DNA from: an uncultured Lachnospiraceae bacterium
GTDB taxonomy: Bacteria; Bacillota; Clostridia; Lachnospirales; Lachnospiraceae
Assembly (NCBI GenBank): GCA_910579085.1
Contig: CAJTRU010000006.1
Coordinates: 34,368 to 98,367 of the forward strand
Length of the DNA stretch: 64,000 nt
Direction: 5' to 3'
Shown: piece by piece, positions 43,783-53,247 of the stretch
How the letters are laid out: the number at the start of each line of letters is the position of its first letter
Numbering within the stretch: the first letter of the stretch is position 1
Made by a program: the position numbers and the translations under genes
The notes under the pieces: generated by a model
Database searches by the model: none
What the model was told of the DNA's origin: nothing
What the model saw: the letters and a program-made list of their open reading frames with translations, nothing else

Positions 43783-45846
43783 TCATCCCATATCCAATAA
43801 CTCCAGTAATGTATCATACCCTTTTTCAACTATTATCTGCGCCGGAGCCACACCGTTATTGTCTGGATGGTTATAGTCTGCACCTTTTTTTATAAGAAAA
43901 CGTGCTGTTTCCTGGTTTCCATATCCCAGTGCATAATGTAAAGCATTTCTCCCAGCGCTATCTGTGGCATTTACATCTGCGCCTGCACGCACAAGTTCTT
44001 TTACTACTCCTTTATAACAATTGTTCTGGGCATTTAAAATTAATGCTGTATTACCATTGGCATCCTTCTTGTTTACATCTACACCTTTTTCCAGAAATAA
44101 AGGCAGCAAGCCCGTAATTGTATTAAAATCTATATACTGTAAAAGCATAAGCGGCGTTTTGCCATCATTCCTTGCAGTATCAAGGCAGTTTAACTGTTTT
44201 AATAATGCTGCCCTTTCTTCCACCTTTAAATCACCGCCAAACTTCTTTTTCATAACTGCAAAGTGTGCTGGTGTTTCACCGTTTACATTTTGCAAAGTAT
44301 CATCCGCACCATGCTCTTTTAAAACCTTTGCCGCCTCTGCACTTCCATAAATACATGCTGTATGTAGTGGTGTATTCCCTGCTTCTGCCGGGCTGTCTTC
44401 TGTTATATTAACATCTGCACCCTTCCCTATCATAACTTCCAGCATTTCACTATGGTTATTCCTTGCTGCCTGGTGCATTGCTGTAGTCCCTGAATTATCA
44501 GTATATTCCATTGAGTCCTTAGAGAAAAATTCTGCTGCCTTTTGGCAATAATCATCTTTTCCACCATAAAACATATTTCTCTTATGTAATGATGCTACAA
44601 TACATGCTGGTGTCCTTCCCTTAACCAGCGGCTCATCCATATCCGTTCCCAAATACATAAGCTTCTGGATAACTTCTGTGCCATAATTTCCATGCAGACA
44701 TTCATCACGCAGGCATGTCACGCTTCCACCACTATGTACGGGGACAGTAAAGTCCACTCCGTTCTCCTTCAGTATATCTAAAACTTCTATGCCTCTTCCT
44801 CCATTAAGTGCACTATAAAATATCCCTGAAATACATTTCATATCATCGTCATCATCCACATCAGCCCTCTCTATAAGCTTTTTTGTAAGATACAATGCTA
44901 TGCTCTTATTGTCCATTTCATCTTCTGAAACACTTGCAAATGCATTACTTGTAATCCTTCCCAGGTTAGCCATGTCCATATTGCATAATTCACATTCACC
45001 TTCTGCACCATGCTCTTTTAAAGCCATACACAGTGCTTCATTATAATAATCATGTGCCAGGTTTAAAGGGGACTTGCCCTCACTATTTTTCTGGTTAATG
45101 CCTATACCAGCTTCAATAAGCCTTAATGCTGCTGTCATATGGCGGTTATAAATTGCCACCATAAGAAGTGTATTGCCATTTTCATCAATATAACTTGTAT
45201 CTGCCCCTTTTTCCATAAATATATCTGTTAAAGCCCATGAACCGTTTGTATTATTGCTTTTTAACATATGTACAAAAGGCGTTAGTCCATCTTTATCTTT
45301 TTTATTTATATACTCATTGCCTGTGCCATCTGGCAAAAGGCGTGCAATAGCCTGTATCTGTAAAACACCCTTCCTCTGGCACTCATAAACAGGCGGCAGC
45401 CCTTTAATATATGGACACGCAAGATAATGGTATACATTCTTCCCATCCACATCACAAATAGAAACATCCGCACCATGTTTTAATAAAAGCTCTGCCATTT
45501 TTAAATTACCACGGCTGCACGCAAGCATAAGTGGTGTTATGCCATTGCTGCCAGACATATTAACAATATCTGTATCTTGTTTATCCAGGATACTTTCAAC
45601 TAAATTATAAAATCCCAGGCAGGCCAGCACATTAAATAATGGTATTTTCATGCTTCCAACAGGCGTACTTATTACTTCACTTCCACATCCATTAATACAT
45701 TCCTCTATACTCTTTATCTCTTCCTCTTTAAAAATATTATACCTGTAAATACAATTCTTAAAATCATCCTCCCACCACGGTATATATTTACACCTGTTAG
45801 TTTCACATGAAGCAGCAAGTAAATCTTTTAACTCTTTTATATCCAT
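43783..45846 (-). CDS. Large ankyrin-repeat protein
   Basis: A 687-residue protein built of ankyrin repeats over most of its length. Clear repeat units include GITPLMLACSRGNLKMAELLLKHGADV, NTLLMVAIYNRHMTAALRLIEAG, TAMHQAARNNHSEMLEVMIGKGADV, TPLHTACIYGSAEAAKVLKEHGAD and ALHYALGYGNQETARFLIKKGAD. No signal peptide, transmembrane helix or catalytic domain was found. Ankyrin stacks bind protein partners; the partner is unknown. A shorter paralogue lies 105 nt upstream on the same strand. The TGA stop sits inside a copy of the repeat-A/B terminal motif. Confidence 0.9.
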   Translation of the reverse strand: MDIKELKDLLAASCETNRCKYIPWWEDDFKNCIYRYNIFKEEEIKSIEECINGCGSEVISTPVGSMKIPLFNVLACLGFYNLVESILDKQDTDIVNMSGSNGITPLMLACSRGNLKMAELLLKHGADVSICDVDGKNVYHYLACPYIKGLPPVYECQRKGVLQIQAIARLLPDGTGNEYINKKDKDGLTPFVHMLKSNNTNGSWALTDIFMEKGADTSYIDENGNTLLMVAIYNRHMTAALRLIEAGIGINQKNSEGKSPLNLAHDYYNEALCMALKEHGAEGECELCNMDMANLGRITSNAFASVSEDEMDNKSIALYLTKKLIERADVDDDDDMKCISGIFYSALNGGRGIEVLDILKENGVDFTVPVHSGGSVTCLRDECLHGNYGTEVIQKLMYLGTDMDEPLVKGRTPACIVASLHKRNMFYGGKDDYCQKAAEFFSKDSMEYTDNSGTTAMHQAARNNHSEMLEVMIGKGADVNITEDSPAEAGNTPLHTACIYGSAEAAKVLKEHGADDTLQNVNGETPAHFAVMKKKFGGDLKVEERAALLKQLNCLDTARNDGKTPLMLLQYIDFNTITGLLPLFLEKGVDVNKKDANGNTALILNAQNNCYKGVVKELVRAGADVNATDSAGRNALHYALGYGNQETARFLIKKGADYNHPDNNGVAPAQIIVEKGYDTLLELLDMG

Positions 45847-45951
45847 ACAGCACCCCCATATATGCTCTTATACCTTTTAGAAAAATTACCACAAAGTTAC
45901 CAGCAAAACACCAGTCTTTTAAATATACCCTTAATATATAATTTATAATAA

Positions 45952-46926
45952 TTAATTCTCTGCACCTGCCATAAGAAGCTTTTGCAATATATCATTGCTT
46001 CCATTTTCCGTTGCATAATATAGAGCTGTATGCCCGTCTGTGTCTGCACATGTAACATCTGCACCATTACTAATTAAAACACCTGCAATATAGTTATCAT
46101 TCTTCTGTGCTGCTATTATAAGCGCCGTTTCACCTGCATCATTACGCCAGTTTACATCTGCACCATATTCTAACAGTTTCTTTACAAGATGCTGGTTTCC
46201 ATTGTACGCTGCCGCCAGCAGCGGTGAATCACCAAAACTGCCATTTATACTGGCATCTGCACCAGCTTCAAGCAAGAGTTCTGCAATCATGATGTTATTA
46301 CGCATTACCGCAATATAAAGTGGTGTAAGTTTTTTATCATTACGTGCATTTATGCCATCAGTACTTTTTCCCAGAATAGCCCTTACCGTCTGGCTCTGGT
46401 CATTATAACAGGCATGGTGGAGCGGCGTATTACCAAAAGAGTCAGCACTACCCCCGTTCTCCCCTGACAAACTTTCTATAAGCTGTACAAGCCCAAGCGA
46501 GTTAGCATAATCCAAAGCAGTATGCCCCTGGTTGTCCATAATAGAAATGTCCGCCCCTGTTTCCATAAGATATCTTGCTGCCTCTGCCTTACTTGCAGAT
46601 ACTGCATATACAAGCGCCGTTTTACCTTCCCTGTCAGTAGCATTTATATCTGCTCCCGCATCTATAAGCAGTTTTATAATCTCCTTATTGCCAGAAATAA
46701 CTGCCATATGAAGAGGTGTAATGCTCTGGTTTGATACTATATTTACATCCGCATCTTTTTTAAGCAGAAGTTTCACAATATCCCTGTAACCCTTTTTACA
46801 TGCATAATGTATAGGCGCAAAACCTAATTCATCCACTGCATTTACATCAAGCCCATCTTTCTTAAGAAATGCTGTTACTGCCCCTTTTTGCCCATTCTGG
46901 CAAGCTTTTAATAATAATTTTTCCAT
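45952..46926 (-). CDS. Ankyrin-repeat protein
   Basis: A 324-residue protein made almost wholly of about nine ankyrin repeats (for example FAPIHYACKKGYRDIVKLLL, ITPLHMAVISGNKEIIKLLI, NTPLHHACYNDQSQTVRAIL, TALYYATENGSNDILQKLLM). The ATG at 46926 has GGGGG 8 nt upstream. Cytoplasmic by lack of a signal. Probably a paralogue of the downstream 687-residue protein and part of the same transcript. Partner unknown. Confidence 0.9.
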   Translation of the reverse strand: MEKLLLKACQNGQKGAVTAFLKKDGLDVNAVDELGFAPIHYACKKGYRDIVKLLLKKDADVNIVSNQSITPLHMAVISGNKEIIKLLIDAGADINATDREGKTALVYAVSASKAEAARYLMETGADISIMDNQGHTALDYANSLGLVQLIESLSGENGGSADSFGNTPLHHACYNDQSQTVRAILGKSTDGINARNDKKLTPLYIAVMRNNIMIAELLLEAGADASINGSFGDSPLLAAAYNGNQHLVKKLLEYGADVNWRNDAGETALIIAAQKNDNYIAGVLISNGADVTCADTDGHTALYYATENGSNDILQKLLMAGAEN

Positions 46927-47044
46927 TAATCCATCCCCCACATTATTTCCCTGGCAAAACTAATGCCAGAATATTACTGCATGTATCTTTTTTAATTATA
47001 TAATGCAAGCCCTTTATTGTCGAGATGGTTTTCAAAATTTGCAG

Positions 47045-47470
47045 TTATCTTGTTTTGGTAAATTGATGGTTCTGCTGCTGGCTTCTTTTGTCCTTATAAA
47101 TACTAATTAAAGTGCTGGCTATACACAGCAGTATAAAAAGACTTGTAAAATTAATCCAGATGTCCCTATATGCTGTTTTTGCTAATTCTTCCCTCAAACC
47201 GCTAAACCAGACATATACAAATGCTAATAACTGTGATGGTATATATGCAAAAATATACCTGGCAGCTATATTTTTAACAGGCAGGCCTGTGCATAAATAA
47301 AATGCCGCAACACCAATTAATAAAATTATAGCCCTGTCCAATTCATGCCAGTTACCACTTGGGTCTTCATAAATGCCATTACCAAGATATAAAACACTGC
47401 TTAACAATGTTATTACAGTATATATTACTGAATAAACTGATACTATGCTTATTAAACTTTTTTTACCCAT
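47045..47470 (-). CDS. Small four-helix membrane protein (unknown function)
   Basis: A 141-residue protein with four predicted membrane helices (about residues 7-27, 46-62, 72-92, 106-125) and a basic C-terminal tail. It looks like a relative of the protein at 47913-48338, with the same length, helix spacing and a C-terminal charged tail, of the type that often pairs with LytTR regulators. I do not recognise a specific function. Its TAA stop is inside a repeat terminal motif copy (47034-47049). Confidence 0.65.
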   Translation of the reverse strand: MGKKSLISIVSVYSVIYTVITLLSSVLYLGNGIYEDPSGNWHELDRAIILLIGVAAFYLCTGLPVKNIAARYIFAYIPSQLLAFVYVWFSGLREELAKTAYRDIWINFTSLFILLCIASTLISIYKDKRSQQQNHQFTKTR

Positions 47471-47507
47471 TTTTCCTCCAATCCAGACAGCCTGCCATAC
47501 ATAGGAA

Positions 47508-47853
47508 TTAACGCACCTTTTCTTCTTTCTGTATAGTAAACCCTGCCTTTAAATACATTTTCACTGCATTTCTGTTCCAGCCTGCTACATGTAAAACAAT
47601 TTCATCATACCCCTGCTATAGCACCATTATGTAAATAAAGGAAAGTGCCACATGCCTTATCCTGCATTTGTGAATAATCTGAATAAAAATTAACTGGTTC
47701 AATCTCCAAATCTTTTCTCATCTCATAAAAACATTCATTATATATCCCCATATATTCATCCCAGTATTTTCTCTGGAACGGGATACATGAAAAATCATTA
47801 TTGCCTTTTAATACACCTTTAAATAACATTTCATAAGCAATTATCTCTTTCAT
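47508..47853 (-). pseudogene. GNAT acetyltransferase gene with internal deletion
   Basis: The frame from ATG 47853 gives an 82-residue GNAT N-terminus (FQRKYWDEYMGIYNECFYEM, then FLYLHNGAIAGV) and stops at TGA 47605. Immediately after, shifted by one frame, the DNA encodes a GNAT C-terminus: EIVLHVAGWNRNAVKMYLKAGF, then TIQKEEKVR and TAA at 47510-47508. The acetyl-CoA-binding motif A between the two is missing, so a deletion of roughly 30-40 codons with a frame change has inactivated the gene. Confidence 0.78.
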
Positions 47854-47912
47854 AACAGCACTCCTCTTAAAAAATTCTAATTTAATGGATGGTTTCTAAT
47901 ATAGTAATCCGT

Positions 47913-48338
47913 TTATTCTTTGTCCTGCTTAATCTTTTCTAATATGCGGTTCTGTTTACGCACTTCCAGTATTAAACTAATATAATAAATAACTGCTCCT
48001 ATAAAATATGGTACTGAAAATGATATTACCATATCCTTGTAACCATCCGGATGGACATACGTAAAATAAGAAGCTACTTTTAAAGATATAAGAATTATAA
48101 CAATTGCAGCAAAGTACTGTATAATAACCATAGCAAGAGGTGAAAATCTTTCCAGCCTGTAATGCTGCGATAACACACCAACACCTAATATGCTTAATAA
48201 AATAAACATAAATATATTTAACTGTGTTACATTAATTTCCCTTTTTATTAAAGTTTCAATTATAGTCAATGATACAGAAACTACAGTATAAGTTATGCAA
48301 ATAACAGGGATAAGGTTTTTCCTATTTACCAGTTTCAT
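47913..48338 (-). CDS. Four-helix membrane protein partnered with LytTR regulator
   Basis: A 141-residue protein with four hydrophobic helices (about 10-28, 42-60, 68-90, 107-125) and a charged C-terminus (EVRKQNRILEKIKQDKE). Its start overlaps the end of the LytTR gene by 17 nt. Small membrane proteins in this position (DUF3021-type) act with a LytTR regulator as a membrane-inhibitor pair that controls nearby genes; that role here is inferred from arrangement. The neighbouring protein at 47045 is similar. Confidence 0.68.
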   Translation of the reverse strand: MKLVNRKNLIPVICITYTVVSVSLTIIETLIKREINVTQLNIFMFILLSILGVGVLSQHYRLERFSPLAMVIIQYFAAIVIILISLKVASYFTYVHPDGYKDMVISFSVPYFIGAVIYYISLILEVRKQNRILEKIKQDKE

Positions 48339-48801
48339 TTTTAAACCCTCCTTTATCCATCGTGTTAAGAAATAAATTAAATTTAGCCTTATAAGTTCTG
48401 TTTATCTGGATTTTCTCACCATTATCCAGCAGTGCCATAACACGCATATTAATCCCGGGTTTTAAGGAACTTATTTTATAAACATTCAAAACAGTTGATT
48501 TATTTACCCGTATAAAACCTAATTCAAAATAAGCATCTTCCAAATCCTGAAGACGTATATCTATCTGCACAACCTCATTACCAAGATATGCAAAAGTCCT
48601 TTTATCAACAGACTCAAAATAATATACATCATTTAAAGAAAATATAATTTTTTTATTATTTACTTTTCCAGAAAGCCTCTGGCTATGTTTCCTTAAAAAA
48701 TCCAAAACCTCATTTACTTCTTTAGTTTTACTGCGGTAATAAAAGTCTATCCTGTCTTCGGAAATATCTTTCTGCTGGTATTCATTTACTTTCAATCCCA
48801 T
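48322..48801 (-). CDS. LytTR DNA-binding domain regulator
   Basis: A 159-residue regulator without a receiver domain. Residues 50-155 form a LytTR domain: KKIIFSLNDVYYFESVDKR, then AYLGNEVVQIDIRLQDLEDA and GFIRVNKSTVLNVYKI. ATG 48801 has GGAGGGG upstream. With the overlapping membrane protein it forms a compact two-gene regulatory unit lacking a kinase. Confidence 0.88.
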   Translation of the reverse strand: MGLKVNEYQQKDISEDRIDFYYRSKTKEVNEVLDFLRKHSQRLSGKVNNKKIIFSLNDVYYFESVDKRTFAYLGNEVVQIDIRLQDLEDAYFELGFIRVNKSTVLNVYKISSLKPGINMRVMALLDNGEKIQINRTYKAKFNLFLNTMDKGGFKNETGK

Positions 48802-49114
48802 CCCCTCCTTTTATATCAGGCCATGCTCCAGAAGGCTGTCCATATAAATTTATTTCATCTATCATAACCAGCATTTCAATACCAAACCTTCAAAAAGCAT
48901 ATCCAGCTACAACCCACTAGAATTTGTTTTTAATATTTTACTTTTATTCATGGTATATCCTCCTCTCTTTCTGTATGTATTATATGATGGCCTCTTTTTT
49001 TATACAATACTTTTCTACTATCCTGCATTTTTGCTTAACTAAGTTGCACTAAAAAAGTGTACAAAGCCCAAAATGGAATTGCACACTATAATTATCTTTA
49101 TAAATTAAATAACA
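48802..49114. other. Intergenic region upstream of the LytTR gene
   Basis: No standard gene. On the minus strand a strong AGGAGGATATACC precedes an ATG at 48951 that opens a 14-codon frame (MNKSKILKTNSSGL, stop TAG 48909-48907); it may be a tiny leader, a peptide or a truncated gene start. A second short frame reads into the LytTR start. Around 49044-49086 the repeated TTGCAC(A/T) and TGTACA blocks form imperfect dyads. Confidence 0.35.
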
Positions 49115-49666
49115 TTATTCACAATTAAAAAACTTAATAATACTTTGTACACCCATAAGTGCCTGCGTGTCCTGGACTGCTGGCCTTACATTGGTATTAT
49201 GTGTAAAAACTAACTCATGTATATTATAACAATTAATATGGTGCAGGAGTGTACATGCTGTTTCATAAGCTTTATCCATACGTCCATCACCCCCGCCAGT
49301 TAATATCACAGCCCCCTTTTTTGGCTTTATACCAGCATTCTCATTTCTAAAATGCGTGGCACAATAATATGTCTGGAACCGGCTTCCTACGTCTAATAAT
49401 TTTCCTGTAAGTTCCGAAAAATATATAGGAGAAGCAATAAGTATATTATCACAAAATTGTATATAACTATATATCTCCTGCATCCCATCTTCTATAGAAC
49501 ATCCCTTGTTCTGCCAGCAATACCTGCAATCTATGCATGGTGAAATATTACACCTGTATGCATTTAAAACCTTACATCCGCCTGCAATATTTTCCTTTAC
49601 AATATTAAACAAACTCCAAGTATCACCATTTATCCTTGGTGAACCATTTATAATTAATGTTTCCAC
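49115..49666 (-). CDS. Flavodoxin-fold NAD(P)H-dependent oxidoreductase
   Basis: A 183-residue FMN-binding protein of the iron-sulfur flavoprotein/NADPH-dependent FMN reductase type. The FMN phosphate loop is LIINGSPRINGDTW at residues 4-17 and the second FMN loop is LIASPIYFSELTG near 77. A cysteine cluster, ISPCIDCRYCWQNKGCS (residues 41-57), is like that of Isf proteins and may bind a cluster, though the spacing differs from the classic CX2CX2CX4-7C only slightly. Electron donor and target unknown. Confidence 0.88.
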   Translation of the reverse strand: METLIINGSPRINGDTWSLFNIVKENIAGGCKVLNAYRCNISPCIDCRYCWQNKGCSIEDGMQEIYSYIQFCDNILIASPIYFSELTGKLLDVGSRFQTYYCATHFRNENAGIKPKKGAVILTGGGDGRMDKAYETACTLLHHINCYNIHELVFTHNTNVRPAVQDTQALMGVQSIIKFFNCE

Positions 49667-49716
49667 TTTTAACCTCCTGCGGATTATATATTTTTACTGA
49701 CTGCCCAATAAACACA

Positions 49717-51252
49717 CTATCTATGCCTAAGTTTCCGTACACCATAAAAATTCCTATGGCTGGTATACAATATATCTATTACTATAAGCATCATTACAGG
49801 TACAAAATGCATAACATAACGTGCTTTTGTTTCCCAGATTGAAAGGAACAGGAACAATCCAAAAAGTGCAAGCTTCCACATTGCTGCTGAACCCATATCT
49901 TTTTTCACCAGCCCATATAGCACTGATATTACAATAAATATAATTAATGTCCACTGGTATAATGTACAATAACTGTCGTATAAAGGATAAAATTTTCCGT
50001 CTTTAAAAAATACAGACTGAAGCCAGGATTTTCTTACAGGCTGCCTTTGTAAATGAAATTCCATATCATATTTTCCATTAGACCATGTACTTACTGCTTT
50101 AATATACTGGTGGAATAAAAGCCCTGGAATACCATAATCTTTAAGACGTTTTTTAATCATTCTTATATCGCCTTCTTCTTTATCCTCTTTTGTTTCAAAT
50201 GAACTTGTATATTCCCTGTCCGCAAGATTATAATTTCCTGTTCCTTTAAGCCCCATCATAACCCAATGCGCATACGGAAAGTTTTCCTTGTCATAATCTG
50301 TCTGGTCAACTACCTCAGTTTTATCCATAACTATTTTAAATGTTTCCCTGCATGAACCAAATACAAGTATAAGTGCAAATACTGCTACCAGCCCTCTTTT
50401 CCAGTTTTTTGCAACCACCATATGGATAGCACATGCAACTGTAATAATTGCAACTGTAGGTTTTAATTCAAATCCAAACCATGTCAGCACACCCATTGCC
50501 AAAATCCAGATATATACATTTAACCCATTTTTCTTAAAGTTTTCCTCTGCAAACTGGTAACATAACAGCAGCCCTGCAACTATAGGAAGTACAAGAGTAT
50601 CTGTGTAAACAAATGGTATATATGTGTAAAATGGTATAAATAAAAGTGCCATTAACTGGAACAATACTGCTGCCCTCTTTCCATATTTCCTGTTTACAAG
50701 AACCATGCAAAGAAGTATTGCAACATCTATCGCCAGAATGTTTAAAATCATGTTACCATATAAAAAATTCCCTGTCCCTATTGCCTTTAATACCATAAAC
50801 CAGAATGTTTCAAGCAGAAGCAGCATCTGGTTATTAGGGTAACGCAGAAAATAAAAGTTATACTGGTCACTTGTCTTAAAAACATCATTTAAAGCCATTT
50901 CGCTTGCCTGGTTAAATATTACACTCCTGTCACCAGCAGGCGTTACTGCCATTTCATAACCAACATACACCTGTAATGCAACTTGTATAACCATTAAAAA
51001 TATAGCAACAGTAATAACAGAATACTTATCAATATAACTTAACGCAGATATCCTTAACTTTCCCATAAAGCCAGGTTTAGTCCTGTATAATACCATTGCT
51101 GCCATTATAATTATTACAGGAATTAACAGAAATATATTATCCGATACTCCCCAAGTAATAATTCCAGGCAGCAGCACAAGCCATATTGCAGCAAACATCC
51201 CATGAAATACCAGGCTTGCCATTCCTTGCAGTTTTCCAGCAGATTTGTTCAT
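49717..51252 (-). CDS. Polytopic membrane protein, probable GT-C-type glycosyltransferase
   Basis: A 511-residue protein with about ten to twelve hydrophobic helices, the first extracytoplasmic loop after helix 3-4 long and carrying conserved acidic residues, and a long C-terminal loop with EYTSSFETKEDKEEGD. This layout fits GT-C glycosyltransferases (family 39/polyprenol-phosphate mannose type) that decorate surface polymers or proteins. The ATG at 51252 has GAGGTGGG 5 nt upstream. No specific catalytic motif can be named with certainty, so function is inferred from topology. Confidence 0.6.
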   Translation of the reverse strand: MNKSAGKLQGMASLVFHGMFAAIWLVLLPGIITWGVSDNIFLLIPVIIIMAAMVLYRTKPGFMGKLRISALSYIDKYSVITVAIFLMVIQVALQVYVGYEMAVTPAGDRSVIFNQASEMALNDVFKTSDQYNFYFLRYPNNQMLLLLETFWFMVLKAIGTGNFLYGNMILNILAIDVAILLCMVLVNRKYGKRAAVLFQLMALLFIPFYTYIPFVYTDTLVLPIVAGLLLCYQFAEENFKKNGLNVYIWILAMGVLTWFGFELKPTVAIITVACAIHMVVAKNWKRGLVAVFALILVFGSCRETFKIVMDKTEVVDQTDYDKENFPYAHWVMMGLKGTGNYNLADREYTSSFETKEDKEEGDIRMIKKRLKDYGIPGLLFHQYIKAVSTWSNGKYDMEFHLQRQPVRKSWLQSVFFKDGKFYPLYDSYCTLYQWTLIIFIVISVLYGLVKKDMGSAAMWKLALFGLFLFLSIWETKARYVMHFVPVMMLIVIDILYTSHRNFYGVRKLRHR

Positions 51253-51419
51253 TTTAGCCCACCTCACAATAATTTAATCTCTGAATAATCTATAACCTAA
51301 GTTATAAGATATAGATTACCAGAATTACTGCCAGGTATTCAATACTTCAAAAACATAATTAAGGAAACGTTAAAAAATCTTAATGTTTTCTTAATTTTTT
51401 ACATTTATCTTTTGTTGGT

Positions 51420-51675
51420 GCTGGGCTGACGGACGGTTTTTAATGCCAGAGCCAGAATATTCCATACAGGGGCACGCTCTCGCTACATTAACCCACGCAG
51501 CGGCACATAAAGTCCATATGTACCAAAAGAAACTTACGTTTCTTCTGTTACATATGGACTTAAATGCCGGCGGGGTTAAAGTGCCCCTTTTATGGAATAA
51601 TTCATGGCATCTGGCACGCAAAACCTGTCACCAGCAACCTTCAATAAAACACAAAATAAAAAGATAACTGTAAAC
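51420..51675 (+). repeat. Structured palindromic repeat A, copy 2
   Basis: Same order as copy 1: GCTGG (51420) with CCAGC (51635), GACGGTTTTTAATGCCAG with CTGGCAC-GCAAAACC-GTC, TATTCCATA with TATGGAATA (note the compensating change against copy 1), GGGGCAC with GTGCCCC, TTAACCC with GGGTTAA. The inner hairpin has a new sequence, AAGTCCATATGTA with TACATATGGACTT, plus AGAAAC with GTTTCT at its tip. Right end motif GATAACTGTAAAC begins at 51663; the left end motif is degraded. Confidence 0.85.
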
Positions 51676-51798
51676 GGAGGAGTGGGAATTTATTCTGCTA
51701 GTCAATTATTATACAGTGTAATAATTAATGTTATATAGGGATTAACATAAAAATGACAGTACTGTACTTCCGTCCGTCTAAGTCACTTTTTCCATTCC

Positions 51799-52094
51799 AT
51801 AATTTCCAGTTATAGTACTTGTTTTGTGTTTTTGTAGTTCTGATGGGTACAGCAGGTTTCCAGTGTTCCATCTAATATTATTCCATGACAGGGGCACTTC
51901 AGCCCCGTTGGCGTTTAAATCCCGTTTTAAATATAAAAAAGGAACGGTAGTTTCTTTTTTATATAGGGATTTTATGCGCCATTACGTGGGCTGACGTAAC
52001 GGGAGTGTGCCCTGGCATGGAATAATTTAGTGGAACACCGGAAACCCTGCGTCCACCCACCAAATACACCAAAACAAAATAACTGAAAATTATC
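51799..52094 (+). repeat. Structured palindromic repeat B, copy 2
   Basis: Bounded by ATAATTTCCAGTTAT (51799-51813) and ATAACTGAAAATTATC (52079-52094). Arms GGGTACAGCAGG with CCTGCGTCCACCC, GTGTTCCA with TGGAACAC, ATTATTCCATG with CATGGAATAAT (compensated against copy 1), GGGGCAC with GTGCCC, and inner hairpin ATATAAAAAAGGAAC with GTTTCTTTTTTATAT (one mismatch). The right end overlaps the TGA stop of the ABC permease gene at 52093. Confidence 0.85.
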
Positions 52095-53247
52095 ATTTCT
52101 CCTGCACCTGGTACCTGCTTACGGCAAGTGTTAAGGCTATAAACATTAATATATACAATACCTGTATCCCAATCCCGCCCCATATCTCTTTAATAACATC
52201 TGCTGGTATTTCTGCATATTCACTTAATTTATTATTGACGTCCTCATACCAGTATACAGGTATAAATCTTGCCGCTTTTCTTACTGTTCCATTTAATATA
52301 TTTAGTGGTACAAATACCCCTCCTAAAAATGACATAAACAGCGATACTGGTGTAATTATCATGTTTACCATATCTGGTTTTTTAGCAAGTATGCCAGTGA
52401 AAAATGCTATTGAAAGTGATAGTGCCATAACTGTAAATGAGTTTAATATATAATAAAACATATTTGCATTATTTAACAGTTCTTTTCCTTTCATTATAAA
52501 TACTAATGCAAGGAAAGCTGCCCATATAATCACACCTATAACAATAAATGCAAGAAACGCTTCCACTGACTGCCTGCGGAGTGATACTGCTGATGCAGCT
52601 ATGCGGTTTTTAACTTCTCTTTTTCTGAAAGAATAAACTATAAGCCCTAGTACATTTCCAAGTATCGCTATGCTTGTATATGGGAAATACTGGAATAAAA
52701 ATGCAAAGCCTGGCATCTCACCGCCATTTCCATTAACATCTACAAGCGTGACTTTGCTTTCTTTAACATCTTGTACTTTTTCAAAACTTTCCTCCATTGT
52801 ATAGCCTGCAATATTATATTTTATAATGCGGTTTATAAAGTCGTTTATCTGGCTTTCAACATACATATAACTATAACTTCCTGGCTTCTGGGTAACTGAA
52901 ACCCTGGCATCCCCTGATAAAAACTTTTCTGAAAACCCTTCTGGAATTTGTATAATAATATCATATTTATAGTAATACATTTTCTCTTGCAATACATCAA
53001 TATCATTCTCCAGCATATCCGTATCATGAAGTTTTGATAAATATTCTGCCAGTTTTTCTGAAACACCACTTTTATCATTGTCAACTATGCCTGCTGCCAG
53101 TTTAGAACTTTTAAACTGGCTGTTACCATTATCTCCGCTGCTTACATAAAACATTACAGTACTGATAACTGCAAATATTGCAAAATACATCAGTATCATG
53201 CCAATGTTCTTCTTTGTAATTTTCATATAACACTTAAATACTGTCAT
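52093..53247 (-). CDS. ABC-2 type transporter permease (second)
   Basis: A 384-residue membrane subunit: one N-terminal helix (about 14-34), a large extracytoplasmic region (35-175) and five or six C-terminal helices, the ABC-2 exporter layout. It overlaps the first permease by 14 nt. The pair with the ATPase forms a DrrAB/NatAB-like exporter, probably of lipids, antibiotics or peptides. The last codons and stop lie within the end of repeat B copy 2. Confidence 0.87.
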   Translation of the reverse strand: MTVFKCYMKITKKNIGMILMYFAIFAVISTVMFYVSSGDNGNSQFKSSKLAAGIVDNDKSGVSEKLAEYLSKLHDTDMLENDIDVLQEKMYYYKYDIIIQIPEGFSEKFLSGDARVSVTQKPGSYSYMYVESQINDFINRIIKYNIAGYTMEESFEKVQDVKESKVTLVDVNGNGGEMPGFAFLFQYFPYTSIAILGNVLGLIVYSFRKREVKNRIAASAVSLRRQSVEAFLAFIVIGVIIWAAFLALVFIMKGKELLNNANMFYYILNSFTVMALSLSIAFFTGILAKKPDMVNMIITPVSLFMSFLGGVFVPLNILNGTVRKAARFIPVYWYEDVNNKLSEYAEIPADVIKEIWGGIGIQVLYILMFIALTLAVSRYQVQEK

